Shown: positions 47,624-59,755 of the stretch, piece after piece
How the letters are laid out: each line of letters opens with the position of its first letter
Numbering within the stretch: the stretch's first letter is position 1
Source: Hordeum vulgare subsp. vulgare
Lineage: Eukaryota; Streptophyta; Magnoliopsida; Poales; Poaceae
Length of the DNA stretch: 64,000 nucleotides
Assembly: GCF_904849725.1 (NCBI RefSeq)
Contig: NC_058522.1
Location: 229,995,084-230,059,083, forward strand
Direction: 5' to 3'
Notes under the pieces: generated by a model
What the model was told of the DNA's origin: nothing
Databases searched by the model: none
Seen by the model: only the letters and a program-made list of their open reading frames with translations
Translations under genes and position numbers: made by a program

Positions 47624-49610
47624 TACACTCCGGAGTACCCCGGAGATGGTTATTTCCCTCCTTGGGAGTAGACCAACTTAGGCCAAAAGCCTAAGTTTGG
47701 GGGAGTACGTGTTTCTCACCGACTTTATATTCTTGCTTACACTTTCACTTTGATAGTCGGTGTTCACACTTTGCCACTCTATCATCCATGCTAGTTTATT
47801 TATTTTTCTCATTTTCTTCCCGTGTGTTTGTATAGTTTGAGCAAACCCAAAAAGATTTCTCATTCTTCTTTTGCTTGTTGGGAGCTTTCCCGTGTAAATA
47901 GTTTTCTTTTTCTTTGGGTCAAGTTAGAAGACCATGGTTACAATGTTTAGTGGCTCTCGCATGCATATTTGTTTATCTGTCAAAGAGCCATATTACTCTG
48001 TCTTCTCCTTTGTGTTTGCTTGCAGATTCCAGCTTAGTCCAATGCACGAGCACTCTTATTATTGTTCACATCATTCGGTCGTGCAAGTGAAAGGCAATAA
48101 TGACGATATATGATGAAGTGACTGAGCCTAGAAAAACTGGTATGAACTCGATCTATTTTGTTTTGTAAATATGAGTAGCTCATCGTTCCTAATTCAGCTT
48201 TGTTGTGAGATAAACATGTTTGCAATGACAACTTAGAGATCATAGTTTCTGATGCCATGCTTAATTAGCTAGAAGCTTATAATGGTTTGCCTTGGATGCC
48301 AACATGAATTTTGAGATGATTATGATGTAGTATGATAGGATGGTATCCTCCTTTGAATGATTCAAGTGGCTTGACTTGGCGCATGTTTACGCATGTAGTT
48401 GAAACATAATCAACATAGCCTCTATGATATTCATGTTCATGGTGATTTATGTCCTACTCATGCTTGCACTCAATGTTGGTTAATCTCAATGCATTTTGAT
48501 GACTGCTGTCGCTCTCTAGTTGGTCGCTTCCCCGTCTTTTGCTAGCCTTCACTTCTACTAAGAGGGAATACTGCTTGTGCATCCACTTCCATAAACCCAA
48601 AGTTGTTCCATATGAGTCCACCATACCTACCTATATGCGGTATCTACCTGCAGTTCCAAGTAAATTTGCATGTGCCACTCTGTAAACCTTCAAGAAATAA
48701 TCTGTTTTGCATGCGTGAACCGCTCATGCGGTGACAAGGGGCGATCAGTATCCTCCATGCTAGGCGTGTTATCCTCGATACGTGTTTATTCACTATCACT
48801 CACGAGAAAGGGTCCGGTAATTGGAATGCCGAGTTCCATGCTCAAATCGAAAAGATAATTACAAACAAAACTCCCCCTGGATTGTTGTTGGTATGGACGA
48901 CACCTGACTATTCGGCTAGCCGTGGAGTGTGATTGATTGGTGGTGGGGGAGTTAAAACTTTACTTTTCTATTTGGGAACCGCATATAGTATGTGTAGCAT
49001 GGAAGATGGTGAAAACTCTTGGTCATTGCGTTGACAATGAAAGCATGCCACTCAAAATTATTTATCTCTGTTTTAAAAGCTTGAGCTCTGGCACCTCTGC
49101 AAATCAATGCTTCCCTCTACGAAGGGCCTATCAATGCTTCCCTCTGTTGAGTCATCCTCTTCCTATAAAAGCACCAATTAGAGAGAACCTCTGTCATTTC
49201 TCTGCTTTGCTTTTAATTGTTATTGTGTATGACTTTGACTGGATCTTCTTTGCCATGAATTAGAATGTTCAGTCAGCCCTTGGTTTTGAAGGTGCTCTGC
49301 ATTTATGTTTTGCAGTCTCACAAAGAGCTAGCGAGATACCATCTGTTCATATTGCTTCATGATTGTGTTGATTGAAGTGTTGACGTTTGAAACTCATTAT
49401 TATTGCTCGCTAGTTGATTATGCCATTGATATGAGTTCCTCTTGAGACCTAAATGTCATTGCTTATGTGGTTAGCTTGTGATCTTGCTGAAAATCTGAAT
49501 ATGAGTTAGACATAATTGCAACAACAAGATCAAACAGAGTTCGTAAAAGTTTTTCTTTTGTCTCTTTCAGTTTGTCAACTGAATTGCTTGAGGACAAGCA
49601 AGGTTTTAAG
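47624..49610 (+). other. Non-coding 3' region of B
   Basis: About 2 kb between ORF2 and the polypurine tract. It aligns piecewise with the A region 29971-31999. No gene is visible. Confidence 0.7.
47676..47708 (+). repeat. Internal PPT-like tract plus hairpin, B copy
   Basis: acttaggc (47676-47683), loop caaaa, gcctaagt (47689-47696), then ttgggggagtac. The 8-bp stem is perfect. The G-rich part equals the terminal tract at 49611-49621 except for one base. Confidence 0.75.
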
Positions 49611-49621
49611 CTTGGGGGAGT
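49611..49621 (+). other. Polypurine tract of B
   Basis: cttgggggagt directly before the 3' LTR at 49622. Confidence 0.8.
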
Positions 49622-51038
49622 TGATACGTCTCCGTCGTATCTACTTTTCCAAACTCTTTGGCCCTTGTTTAGGACTCTAATTTGCATGATTTGAATGGAA
49701 CTAACCCGGACCAACGCTGTTTTCAGCAGAATTGCCATGGTGTTGTTTTTGCGCAGAAATAAAAGTTCTCGGAATGACCTGGAAATTTATGAGGATTTTT
49801 TGTGGAATATATAAAAAATACTGGCGCAAGAATCAACCGGAGGGGTGGAGCGAGGAGCCCACAATCCCACCAGGTGCGGCCTCCCTCGCCACGCCTAGCA
49901 GGCTTGTGGGGCCCTCGGAGCTCCACCGCCTCCAACTCCATCTCTATTTAGTCCCTTTCGTTCGAAAAAAATCAAGGAGGAGAGTTCATCGCATTTTACG
50001 ATACGAAGGTGCCGCCACCACCTGTTCTTCCTCTGGAGGGCAAATCTGGAGTCCGTTCTGGGCTCCGGAGAGGCGAGATCGTCGCCATCGTCATCACCAA
50101 CCTTCCTTCATCGACAATTCCATGATGCTCTTCACCGTTCGTGAGTAATCTCATCGTAGGCTTGCTGGACGGTGATGGGTTGGATGAGATCTATCATGTA
50201 ATCGAGTTAGTTTTGACTGGGATTGATCCCTAGTATCCACTATGTTCTGAGATTGATGTTGCTACTACTTTGCCATGCTTAATGCTTGTCACTAGGGCCC
50301 GAGTACTATGATTTCAGATCTGAACCTATTATGTTCTCGTCAATATATGTGTGTTCTTGATCCTATCTTACAAGTTGTAGTCACCTACTATGTGTTATGA
50401 CCCGGCAACCCCGGAGTGACAATAGCCGGAACCACTCCCGGAGATGACCATAGTATGAGTAGTTCATGTATTCACTAAGTGATAATGCTTTGTTCCGGTT
50501 CTCTATTAAAAGGAGAACCTTAATATCCCGTAGTTTCCATTAGGACCCTGCTGCCACGGGAGGGATGGACAATAGATGTCATGCAAGTTCTTTTCCCTAA
50601 GCACGTATGACTATATACGGAATACATGCCTACATTACATTGACGAACTGGAGCTAGTTACATATCTCTCCGTGTTATAACTTTTGCATGATGAATATCA
50701 TTCGGCATAATGATCCATCACCGATCCAATGCCTACGAGTTTTTCCTACTAGTCCTTGCTACTATTACTTTGTCGCTACTGCTGTCACTGCTGCTACTGT
50801 TACTCTATTGCTACTGCTGTCACTGCTACTGGTTACTTTTCCTACTGTTGCTATCACACTACTCTGCTACTGATACTTTGCTGCAGATACTAAGTCTTTC
50901 AGGTGTGATTGAATTGACAACTCAACTACTAATACTTGAGAATATTCTTTGGCTTCCCCTTGTATCGAATTAACAAATTTGGGTTGAATACTCTACCCTC
51001 GAAAACTCCTTGCGATCCCCTATACTTGTGGGTTATCA
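49622..51038 (+). repeat. 3' LTR of B
   Basis: 1417 bp, from TGATACGTCTCCGTCG to TTGTGGGTTATCA. Confidence 0.93.
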
Positions 51039-51043
51039 TCTAC

Positions 51044-52410
51044 TAACATAAGCATTGAAATTTTGTTGTTTAACAACAAAGTTATCAAATTCATCCAAGC
51101 ATTGGCTGGCAGACTTATTATAAGGAATATCACCTTCATCAAATCTACAAAGAGAATTTACCTCTACTACCTGTGTCGGGTTATCAAGACCATGTATTTC
51201 TTCAATAAATGGTAGATTCTTAACATCTTCAGCTTTAATACCTTTTTCTTTCATAGATTTCTTTGCCTCTTGCATATCTTCAGGACTGAGGAATAGAATA
51301 CCTCTTTTCTTCGGAGTTGGTTTTGGAGGTGGTCCGGGAATAGTCCAATCATTATCATTGCTCAATATATTATTCAATAGTAGTTCAACTTCTTCAACAT
51401 TTCGTTCCCTGATAACACAACGAGCGCAACTATCTAGGTGGTCCCTAGAAGCATCGGTTTGTCCATTATAAAATATATCAAGTATTTCATTTTTCTTGAG
51501 AGGGTGATCAGGCAAAGCATTAAGTAACTGGAGAAGCCTCCCCAAGCTTGTGGGAGACTCTCTTCTTGAATTTGCACAAAGTTAAATATTTCTTGCAAGG
51601 CAGCTTTTTCTTATGGGTAGGAAAATATTTTTCAGAGAAGTAGTAAATCATATCCTGGTGACTACACACACAACCAGGAGCAAGAGAATTAAACCATATC
51701 TTAGCATCACCCTTTAATGAGAACGGAAACAACTTAAGAATATAGTAATAACGAGTCTTTTCCTGATGAGTAAATAGGGTGGCTATATCATTCAATTTGG
51801 TAAGGTGTGCCAGAACAGTTTCAGATTCATAACCATGAAAAGGATCAGATTCTACAAAAGTAATTAACTAAGGATGGACAGAGAATTCATAATCCTTATC
51901 AGTAATACAGATAGGTGAAGTAGCAAACTTGGTATCATATTGCATTCTAGCATTCAAAGATTTTTCCTTCCACTTGCATAGCAATTTCTTAAGGTAATCT
52001 CTATCCTTACAAGAAAGAAAGTCCCTAGCTACTTCTCCTTCCATAACATAACCCACATGTATATTAGGCAATTCATATCTAGGAGAGCTAGGTCTAGCAG
52101 GTGAATCATAGTGTTCAGTTTCATCAGATTCAACAATATTATCAGTTTCAGCATTCACTCTAGCAATTTGTTCATCAAGAAATTCACCAAGTGGCACAGC
52201 AGTATCAAGAAAAGTATCATCATAAGCATCATGCATAGCAGAAGTAGCATCATCAATTACTTGCGACATACCAGATTAAGTAGCACGTGGTGGTGTCGCA
52301 AATTTACTCATAAGAGACGGTGAATCAAGTGCAGAGCTAGATGGTAGGTCCTTACCCTCCCTAGTAGTTGAGGGGTAGATCTTGGTTTTAGCGTCTTTAA
52401 GATTCTTCAT
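51044..52410 (-). pseudogene. gag of A, N-terminal part (right of B)
   Basis: Minus-strand gag start, ATG at 52410, followed by a region matching LPSSSALDSP and MSKFATPP of B. A TAA lies just before the segment MSQVIDDATSAMHDA. Open pieces are 52269-51868, 51795-51520 and 51545-51036, separated by a stop at 51868-51870 and a frameshift near 51560. The capsid core is HQEKTRYYYILKLFPFSLKG and DMIYYFSEKYFP. It ends at QQNFNAYVS against the B insertion site. Confidence 0.85.
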
Positions 52411-52460
52411 AGTGATCAATAGATATAAATTCCAAGTGACTCAAAGAATAAATCTATGCT

Positions 52461-52477
52461 CCCCGACAACGGCGCCA
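52461..52477 (-). other. Primer-binding site of A (tRNA-Asp)
   Basis: Minus strand TGGCGCCGTTGTCGGGG, one base different from the tRNA-Asp complement, 11 bases inside the LTR end at 52489. Confidence 0.88.
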
Positions 52478-52488
52478 GAAAAAGGTCT

Positions 52489-53212
52489 TGATAACCCACA
52501 AGTATAGAGGATCGCAATAGTTTTCAAGGGTAGAGTATCCAACCCAAATTTATTGATTCGACACAAGGGGAGCCAAAGAATATTTTCGAGTATTAGCAAC
52601 TGAGTTGTCAATTCAACCACACCTAAAAGACTTAATATCTGCAACAAAGTATTTAGTAGCAAAGTAGTATGGAACTAACGGTAACGGTGGCAAACGTGAC
52701 AGTAGCAGTTTCGTAGTGATTGTAACAATAACAACGGAAAAGTAACTTACCAAAGACCAATATGTGGAAAGCTCGCAGGCAATGGATCAGTGATGGATAA
52801 TTATGTCGGATGGCATTCATCATGCAACACTCATAACATAGGGTGATAAAAAACTAGCTCCAATTCATCAATGTAATGTAGGCATGTATTCCATATATAG
52901 TCATACGTGCCTATGGAAAAGAACTTGCATGACATCTTTTGTTCTACCCTCCCGTGGCAGCGGGGTCCTAATGGGAACTAAGGGATACTAAGGCCTCTTT
53001 TTAATTGAGAACCGGACCAAAGCATTAGCACTTAGTGAATACATGAACTCCTCAAATTACGGTAATCACCCGAAAGAATCCCAGTTATTGTCACCCTGGG
53101 GGATGCGGATCATAACTCATAATAGGTGTGTGCAACTTGCAAGATAGGATCAAGAACACATATATATATTCATGAAAACATAATAGGTTCATATCTGAAA
53201 TCAGGGCACTAG
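52489..53212 (-). repeat. Truncated 5' LTR of A
   Basis: tgataacccacaagtatag through ...tcagggcactag, matching 28555 to about 29276 of the other LTR. The remaining half is displaced beyond C3 and lies outside the window. Confidence 0.88.
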
Positions 53213-54929
53213 TGTTGGAAATATGCCCTAGAGGCAATAATAAAGTGGTTATTATTATATTTCCTAGTTCATGATAATTTTCTATTATTAATGCTATAAT
53301 TGTATTGGTCGGAAACCGTAATATATGTGTGAATACATAGACAACAATGTGTCCCGAGTGAGCCTCTAGTTGGCTAGCTCGTTGATCAATAGATGGTAAT
53401 GGTTTCCTGATTATGGACATTGCATGTCATTGATAAAGGGATCACATCATTAGGAGAATGATGTGATGGACAAGACCCAATCCTAAGCATAGCACTAGAT
53501 CGTATTGTTCGTCGGCTAAATCTTTTGGAATGTCAAGTATCATTTTCTTAGACCATGAGATTGTGAAAATCCTGGATACCGTAGGAGTACTTTGGGTGTA
53601 TCAAACGTCACAACGTAACTGGGTGATTATAAAGGTGCACTATAGGTATCTCCGAAAGTGTCTGTTAGGTTGGTATGAATCGAGACTGGGATTTGTCACT
53701 CTGTGTGACGGAGAGGTATCTCTGGGCCCACTCGGTAATGCATCATCATAGTGAGCTCAATGTGACTAAGGAGTTATCCACAGGGTGATGTATTACGGAA
53801 CGAGTAAAGAGAATGAACAAGGTATAGGGATACCGACGATCGAATCGCGGGCAAGTATCATACTGGTAGACAAAGGGAATTGCATACGGGGTTGATTGAA
53901 TCCCCGACATCGTGGTTCATCCGATGAGATCATCGTGGAACATGTGGGAGCCAACATGGATATCCAGACCCCGCTGTTGGTTATTGATCGGAGAGGTGTC
54001 TCGGTCATGTGTGCATGTTTCCCAAACCCGTAGGGTCTACACACTTAAGGTTCGATGATGCTAGAGTTGTTATGGGAATACTATACGTGGTTATGAAAGG
54101 TTGTTCGGAGTCCCGGATGAGATCCCAAATGTCACGAGGAGCTCCGGAATGTCCTGGAGGTAAAGATTCATATATAGGAAGTTGAGATTTGATCGCCGGA
54201 AATGTTTCGGGAATCGTCGGTATTGTACCGGGACCACCGGAAGGGTTCCGGGGGTCCACCAGGAAGGGCCACCAGCCCTGAAGGGCTACATGGGCCAAAA
54301 GTGGATGGGAACCAGCCCCTAGGTGGGCTGGTGCGCCACCACCAAGGGCTTAAGGCGCACAAGGGGGCTAAGGGGCGTAACCCTAGGCGTGGGAGGCTGC
54401 CTTGGGCACCACCCCTCCTCCATCTTGGTCGTCGCACCTCCTAGGGTTTCCCTTGGGGTGGCTGCCCCCCTCTCTCCCTCCCTCCTATATATAGAGAGGG
54501 ATTTGGGAGGGCTACACACACAATTACACCTCTCCAAGGCGCAATGTTACCTCTCCCTCTTCTCCTCCTCCGCGGTGCTTGGCGAAGCCCTGTCGGAGAA
54601 CTGCATAGCTCCACCGTCACCATGCCGTCGTGCTACCGGGGCTCTCCCTCAACTCCTCCTCTCTCCTTGCTGGATCAAGGTGAAGGAGACGTCACCGGGC
54701 TGCGTGTGTGTTGAACGCGTTGGCACCATTGTTCGGCGCTAAGATCAGAATCTTCCGCGATGTGAATCGTTACGAGTACGACTCCATCAACCGCGTTCAT
54801 AGCAACGCTTCCGCTTGGCGAAATGCAAAGGTATGAAGATACTCTACTCCATTGCTCGTTGCTGGTTTCTCATAGATAGATCCTTGTGTGACGTAGGATT
54901 TTTTTGAATTACTACTACGTTCCCCAACA
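53213..54929 (+). repeat. 5' LTR of C3
   Basis: TGTTGGAAATATGCCC to CGTTCCCCAACA, 1717 bp. TATA box TATATATA at 54486-54493. GC-rich chance frames lie at 54202-54742. Confidence 0.92.
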
Positions 54930-54930
54930 G

Positions 54931-54948
54931 TGGCATCCGAGCCAGGTT
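54931..54948 (+). other. Primer-binding site of C3 (tRNA-iMet type)
   Basis: tggcatccgagccaggtt, a slightly mutated iMet complement one base after the LTR. Confidence 0.75.
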
Positions 54949-55568
54949 CTATGCGTAGATTCTATGCACGAGTAGAACACAAAAGTTGTGGGTGATGATT
55001 TTATCAATTGCTTGCCGTTACTAGTCTTATCTTGATTTGGCGGCATCATGGGATGAAGCGGCCTGAACCAACTTTACACGTGAGACTGGTTCCACCGACC
55101 GACATGCACTTGTTGCATAAGGTGGCGAGTGGGTGTTTGTCTCTCCCACTTTAATTGGATCGGATTCGATGAAATGGTCCTTATGAAGGGTAAATAGCAT
55201 TGACATATCAACGTTGTGGCTGTCACGTAGGTAAGAAACGTTCTTGCTAGAAACCCAAATCAACCACGTAAAACTTGCAACAACAATTAGAGGACGTCTA
55301 ACTTGTTTTTGCAGGGTATGCTATGTGATGTGATATGGCCAAAAGGATGTGATGTTACATATGTGATGTATGTGATTGATCATGTTCTTGTAATAGGATT
55401 CACGACTTGCATGTCAATGAGTATGACAACCGACAGGATCCATAAGAGTTGTCTTTATTTATTGTATGAGATGCAACGTCATGTGATTACTTTACTTTAT
55501 TGCTAACCGTTAGCCATAGTAGTAGAAGTAATAGTTGGCGAGACGACTTCACGGAGACACAATGATGG

Positions 55569-56638
55569 TGTTGGGGGGATAACCCCGGGGTAGGCTCAAC
55601 GAGCCTGCTCCTTTATCTCCAGCCCAGAAGGAATGACCCAAAACGATTCTACAAGGTCCAAGTCTCCTGGCCGGCTAGGCAACACCTACCGGGTGGGGGG
55701 GCGAGACGGCCAACTCTCTGGCCGGCTAGGCAGCACATGCCGGCTAGAGGCTAGACGACTTCCTCTTCCTGGACGCCTAGGCCAAGCCAGCCGGTTAGGG
55801 ACGAGGCGGCCGTGCCCAGGCCGGCTAGTCAAGCAAGCTAGCCGGCTGGGGATCTCAAGTCACATCAAACCGTAGGTCATAACGAGACCCTACGATTAAA
55901 GGTGGCTAAGCGTCAGCAAAGGTACTTGATTAGAGTGCATGGCGGGTACCAGCGTCGGCAGCCACGCCGCTGACCTCCCCCAGCTCTGATCCATCTCCCA
56001 ACACAGTGTCGGCCAGTCAAACTCCCACTCCATTACTGCACTCGGCGTGGGAACAGTGGAGGCGGCCGTACCGTCTGCCCATGACGAATCTCGCTGGACG
56101 ATGCCGAGCGTACCACATGTGTCCTGCGTCAACCTTACGCGAGAGCCTCATTGGCTAGCCGACGAGTCCCACAACCAGACGGGACCTCGCTACCGGCAGG
56201 CCCCTCAAGAGACAAGACAAGACTCCCGCGGGCCCTCTGGCCAGCCGGCGAGGCTGGCAGCCGGGTCCCACTCTTGTACCCTTTATCCATATTGTAGGCC
56301 GGTGGGTTTGTCTATAAAAACCCCCGCCCCCCTCCATGCAGAGGGTCGGTCAACTGAACACGCACACACACACACCAACCACATAGGAGAGGCAGAGACG
56401 AACCGGCTGCTCCTTCTTCCTCCTCCGCAATACAGCTCCAGGAGCGACTGGTAATCCCGTCCATACACATCATACACTCCGGCAGGACTAGGGGTATTAT
56501 CTCTACGAAGAGCCCTGAACCTGGGTACATCGTGCGTTCCATGCTTGTACCAACCTCGCCCCCAGCGCCCTCCGGTGTCACTTCGGTTCCTACCATCTTT
56601 AGCCTACCCATGGCTTATGTTGTGAGTATTTACTGACA
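55569..56638 (+). repeat. 5' LTR of T
   Basis: TGTTGGGGGGATAACC to ...TATTTACTGACA, 1070 bp, rich in ccggcta words. A CA repeat follows the promoter (about 56361-56373). The end is set by the primer site; no second copy is in the window to confirm it. Confidence 0.8.
56313..56320 (+). promoter_or_regulatory. TATA box of the T LTR promoter
   Basis: TATAAAAA in gtctataaaaacccccg, in the 5' LTR, about 320 bp before the primer site. Confidence 0.7.
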
Positions 56639-56640
56639 TT

Positions 56641-56657
56641 TGGCGCCCACCATGGGG
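56641..56657 (+). other. Primer-binding site of T
   Basis: tggcgcccaccatgggg starts three bases after the LTR end. The tRNA is not assigned with confidence. Confidence 0.65.
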
Positions 56658-57909
56658 CCGACCGCGGCATCGGCTGGCTTTACGCGCTGGGCAGGGCCCC
56701 GCACTTACACCACCGTATGCATCGCGTCCAGACCAATCTGCATGCCCGTGAAGCCTGCCTTCGCTGAGGCAACATTGATGAAGATCGACATCCTTGTCCG
56801 CCATGCGGATTCGGACGAGGAGTCCGATGACGAGGCGCCTCCCAGCGTCGTCATCGCTGCTATGGAGAACCTCAGCGTTCTCTTTAGCGACCTGCGCCTC
56901 AACGATGGTCCTCGCTACTTCGGCGAGGACTTCGATGTCGAGACGTTATGCGCCAGCTTCAGTAGGCTCTCTATCGCTGAGATGCGTACACACGACGTGT
57001 ACTCCAACAACATACTCGTCTTCGACGGCCCTCCGCTGTCTGTGGGGTTGTTCACCCCGTACCATGTCACCACCGTCTCCAACGTCATGGAGGTGATGGT
57101 CATCGGTGCTGGCACCAGCACGGCTCATGGCAAGGTGTCAGCAGACGCTGGTGAGCCTGCTGCTGTCACCGCTCACACTCTTCAGGATGTGCATACCGGC
57201 CTGAAGACGCCCATCGCCGCCTCCACAAACCCTAACGACGTGCATGCCTCGCTGGAGGAGGCTCGCACACAGATCTTGGAGGAGGGCATCGCCGTTGCTT
57301 CGGCTAAACGCCGGATAGAGGCCATGCAGCGCGAGTATAACTCTGCATATGGCCTCACTCCGGTCTCCGAGGCCCCTAGCCAGCATGGCTCGGTCCGCGG
57401 TCGCGGCCGGGTCATCCCCGAGATTCTAGGCGGCAGGTAGCCCATCTACGAGACTCCTGCGGCCAACTTACGGGCCACCCAGGCGGCCATGGCAGAAATG
57501 CCAAGCTTAGAAGGCGAGGAGCGCGCCTTCTAGGAGAAGCGGGTCAAGAATCTCCTTGACGTCGCTAACGAGCAGTAGACACGACTTGACCCAATCAGAG
57601 TCTCCGGGACCCAACCCCGGAGCGCGCCGCAACCCCAGCGATCATCAACACGCCGAAGGATCTTCCTCGCATCGCACTTCCGGCCGGAAGGGCGAGGGCA
57701 GCCACGACAGGCGCTCCCAGCGCGAGAGGGAGCATACCTCGAGCCGGCGTCGCGGAGACGACGAGAGCGACTCGGTGTATGAGCTTCCTCATCCGGGGAG
57801 GACCCATGCCACCGGTTCGCAAGGTGCCCTTCCGATCGCAGCTCGGATCGGCGCTCGCATTCCCCAGGGCGACCATGACGCCCGAAGGCGTCTCAACGCC
57901 CTGGCTTAG
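56652..57909 (+). pseudogene. gag of T, 5' part
   Basis: ATG at 56652 (MGPTAASAGFTRW) overlaps the primer site. The frame is open to TAG at 57438-57440, then readable through TAG at 57531-57533 and 57576-57578, then shifts frame near 57590 and continues to TAG at 57907-57909. It is an acidic N-terminal half (DSDEESDDEAP), then a charged Arg/Ser/Glu-rich part (RRSQREREHTSSRRRGDDE). This long leading Gag extension is usual in Tat elements. Three of the stops sit where CAG would read through. Confidence 0.75.
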
Positions 57910-58989
57910 TCATCTCTTCTAGAGGAGGACGGCCCCATCGGTCCGGCCTGCTTCGGCCCCCGGATCCGAGGGGCGCCGTTTCCCCAAGGCTTCACCCTGC
58001 CTCGGGATACTCCCAAGTATAATGGCGCCGCCAAGCCAGAGGACTGGTTGATCGATTACACCACCGCCATTGGCATTGCCAGGGGCAACAAGTGCGTAGC
58101 AGTCCGCTATGTGCCACTCATGTTGGCCGGCTCGGCTCGGACATGGCTTAACATCCTTCCAGCCGGCAGCGTCAACTCATGGGTCGACTTCGAGGAGGCG
58201 TTTGTCCGCAACTTCACTGGCACCTACAAGCGTCCTGACCGGCCTCGCGAGCTGGCCATGTGCGTCCAGAGGCCTGACGAACCCCTTCGCGGCTACGTCA
58301 CACGCTAGACGGAGCTTCGCAACTCCTGCGAGGGAGTGCATGAGGTACATGCCATCCAGTACTTCATCGACGGTTGCCGAGACGACACTCTCCTCAAGCA
58401 CAAGCTCATGTGCTCCGAGCCCACCTCTCTGGCGGTGCTCATGGCCAAGGCGAACAAGTACGCCACGGCCGATTCCGCGATGCGAGTCAAGGTGACCACC
58501 TTGGACAAGGCTGTCCCCACACCGGCTACTGCTAAGCCGGCTGGAGACAATCGAGGCGGCCAGAACAACAACAAGCGCAAGGCAAATCAGCTAGATTCGC
58601 GCTCCAACAATAAGTTGGTAGCCAACATGGAGGGTGAGGCGCCGGCTGCTCAGGCCGGCTCCCAGCGAAGGCGGCCCAACAAGGGCGGCTGGCAGCCCAA
58701 GCAGACCTTCGAGCAGATGCTCGACGCCCCCTGCAAAATGCATTCTAGGGCACAACCCTCTACCCACACCCTTCAACAGTGCAGCTTTGCTAGAGGATTG
58801 TCGCAAGGGGAGGGCCTGCCAGCTGCCCCAGGTGCACAGGCCGCGCATCAAACTCCGGCTCCCGGTCCCGCTCCGGCTCCACCACCGCCGCTTCACGACG
58901 ACGGCCGTCTCCACGACGACTACCCCCATCAAGACGGAGAATTCGTCGTCTTCACCAGTGAAGGCGACGACAAGCATAGCCTGCGCTAG
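57910..58989 (+). pseudogene. gag of T, capsid part
   Basis: Same frame as the preceding piece. Capsid core: FTLPRDTPKYNGAAKPEDW, then VPLMLAGSARTWLNILP, FEEAFVRNFTGTYKRP and, after TAG at 58306-58308 (TGG expected), HAIQYFIDGCRDDTLLKHK, the retrotransposon gag fold. The C-terminal part is basic with NKGGWQPKQTFEQMLD. A Cys and His near CKMHSRAQPSTHTLQQC suggest a short, atypical zinc-binding remnant. Ends at 58989. Confidence 0.82.
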
Positions 58990-59083
58990 CGACGGCGCGA
59001 GGTGAATGCCACGCCCCCCGGTTCCCCAATACATGCACTGGTCTGAAAAGCCCATCACATGAAGCTGGGTCGACCATCCTGCG

Positions 59084-59755
59084 GTGATGCCCAACCCAGG
59101 CTCATACGCGCTCGTCCTCGACCCTACCTTCGCCTCCAAGAAGCTCACCTGCCGGTTCTCCCGGGGGTTGGTCGATGACGGCAGCAACATCAACATCCTC
59201 TACCTCGACACCCTCCACAAGATCGGGCTCAAGAAGACAGACGTCTTGCCGACTAGCACGGTCTTCCACGGCATCGTGCCGGGGCAGTCCTGCTCGCCTA
59301 TCGGCAAAATCTAGCTGGACGTCATCTTCGGTGACAAGGCTCGCTTCCGCCGCGAGTCCATATGATTCGAGGTGGTGGATCTCAGCACCCGATATCACGC
59401 GCTACTAGGCAGACCGGCTCTGGCCAAGTTCATGGCTATCCCCCACTACGCCTACCTGAAGATGAAGATGCCGAGTCCAAAGGGCATCATCACCATTGCT
59501 GGCGACTACAAGAAGTCGCTCGAGTGTGCACAGGACAGCAGCCGCCTGGCCGTCACCATGGTGATTGTTGAGGAGAGGAGACAGATTGACCGGCTCGTGG
59601 CTCAGGCTACCGAGCAGCTGGTGATCCCTTCTCCTCCATCCCATTCGGCCGGCGAAGGCTCCTTCAAGCCGGCTAAAGAAACCAAGCAGGTGCCACTCAA
59701 CCGTGCAAACCCCAACCAGTGCGTCACCATCGGGGCTGGCCTCAGCCCCAAATAG
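59084..59755 (+). pseudogene. Protease of T
   Basis: Aspartic protease at the start of Pol. The active site is D-D-G-S in VDDGSNINILYLDTL (about residue 30), with C-terminal YHALLGRPALAKFMAIPHY. In-frame stops: TAG 59312-59314, TGA 59363-59365, TAG 59753-59755. All lie in the frame that continues into RT, so this is the front of one Pol frame. Confidence 0.82.

Larger units (their letters stand above)
41579..51038 (+). mobile_element. B: complete non-autonomous Athila/Sabrina-like Gypsy element
   Basis: 9460 bp with LTRs 41579-42991 and 49622-51038 and a perfect 5-bp duplication tctac (41574-41578 and 51039-51043). Primer site of tRNA-Asp type (43003-43020), gag-protease (43071-45796), ORF2 (46598-47623), polypurine tract (49611-49621). 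No RT, RNase H or integrase exists between protease and 3' LTR. It inserted antisense into the gag of its relative A. Non-autonomy is seen; the family name (Sabrina or a close cousin) is from memory. Confidence 0.93.
28555..53212 (-). mobile_element. A: Athila-like non-autonomous Gypsy element interrupted by CACTA, B and C3
   Basis: Minus-strand element: 5' LTR remnant 52489-53212, primer site 52461-52477, gag in three pieces (51044-52410, 41392-41573, 34361-34979), protease (33858-34360), ORF2 (about 32000-33009), 3' untranslated region with polypurine tract (29959-29970), 3' LTR 28555-29958. No RT or integrase is found. Two insertions restore a continuous gag when their TSDs are considered: CACTA at 34983-41388 and B at 41579-51038. 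The 5' LTR is cut at 53212 by C3. Layout and sequence are parallel to element B. Confidence 0.92.
53213..55568 (+). mobile_element. C3: Angela/WIS-like Copia element, 5' LTR and leader only
   Basis: LTR 53213-54929, primer site 54931-54948, then about 620 bp of leader like that of C1 (7726-8345), cut at 55568 by element T. The left target duplication candidate is actag (53208-53212). The coding part, if present, lies beyond the right edge. Its LTR is closer to C1 (TGTTGGAAATAT start) than to C2. Confidence 0.9.
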
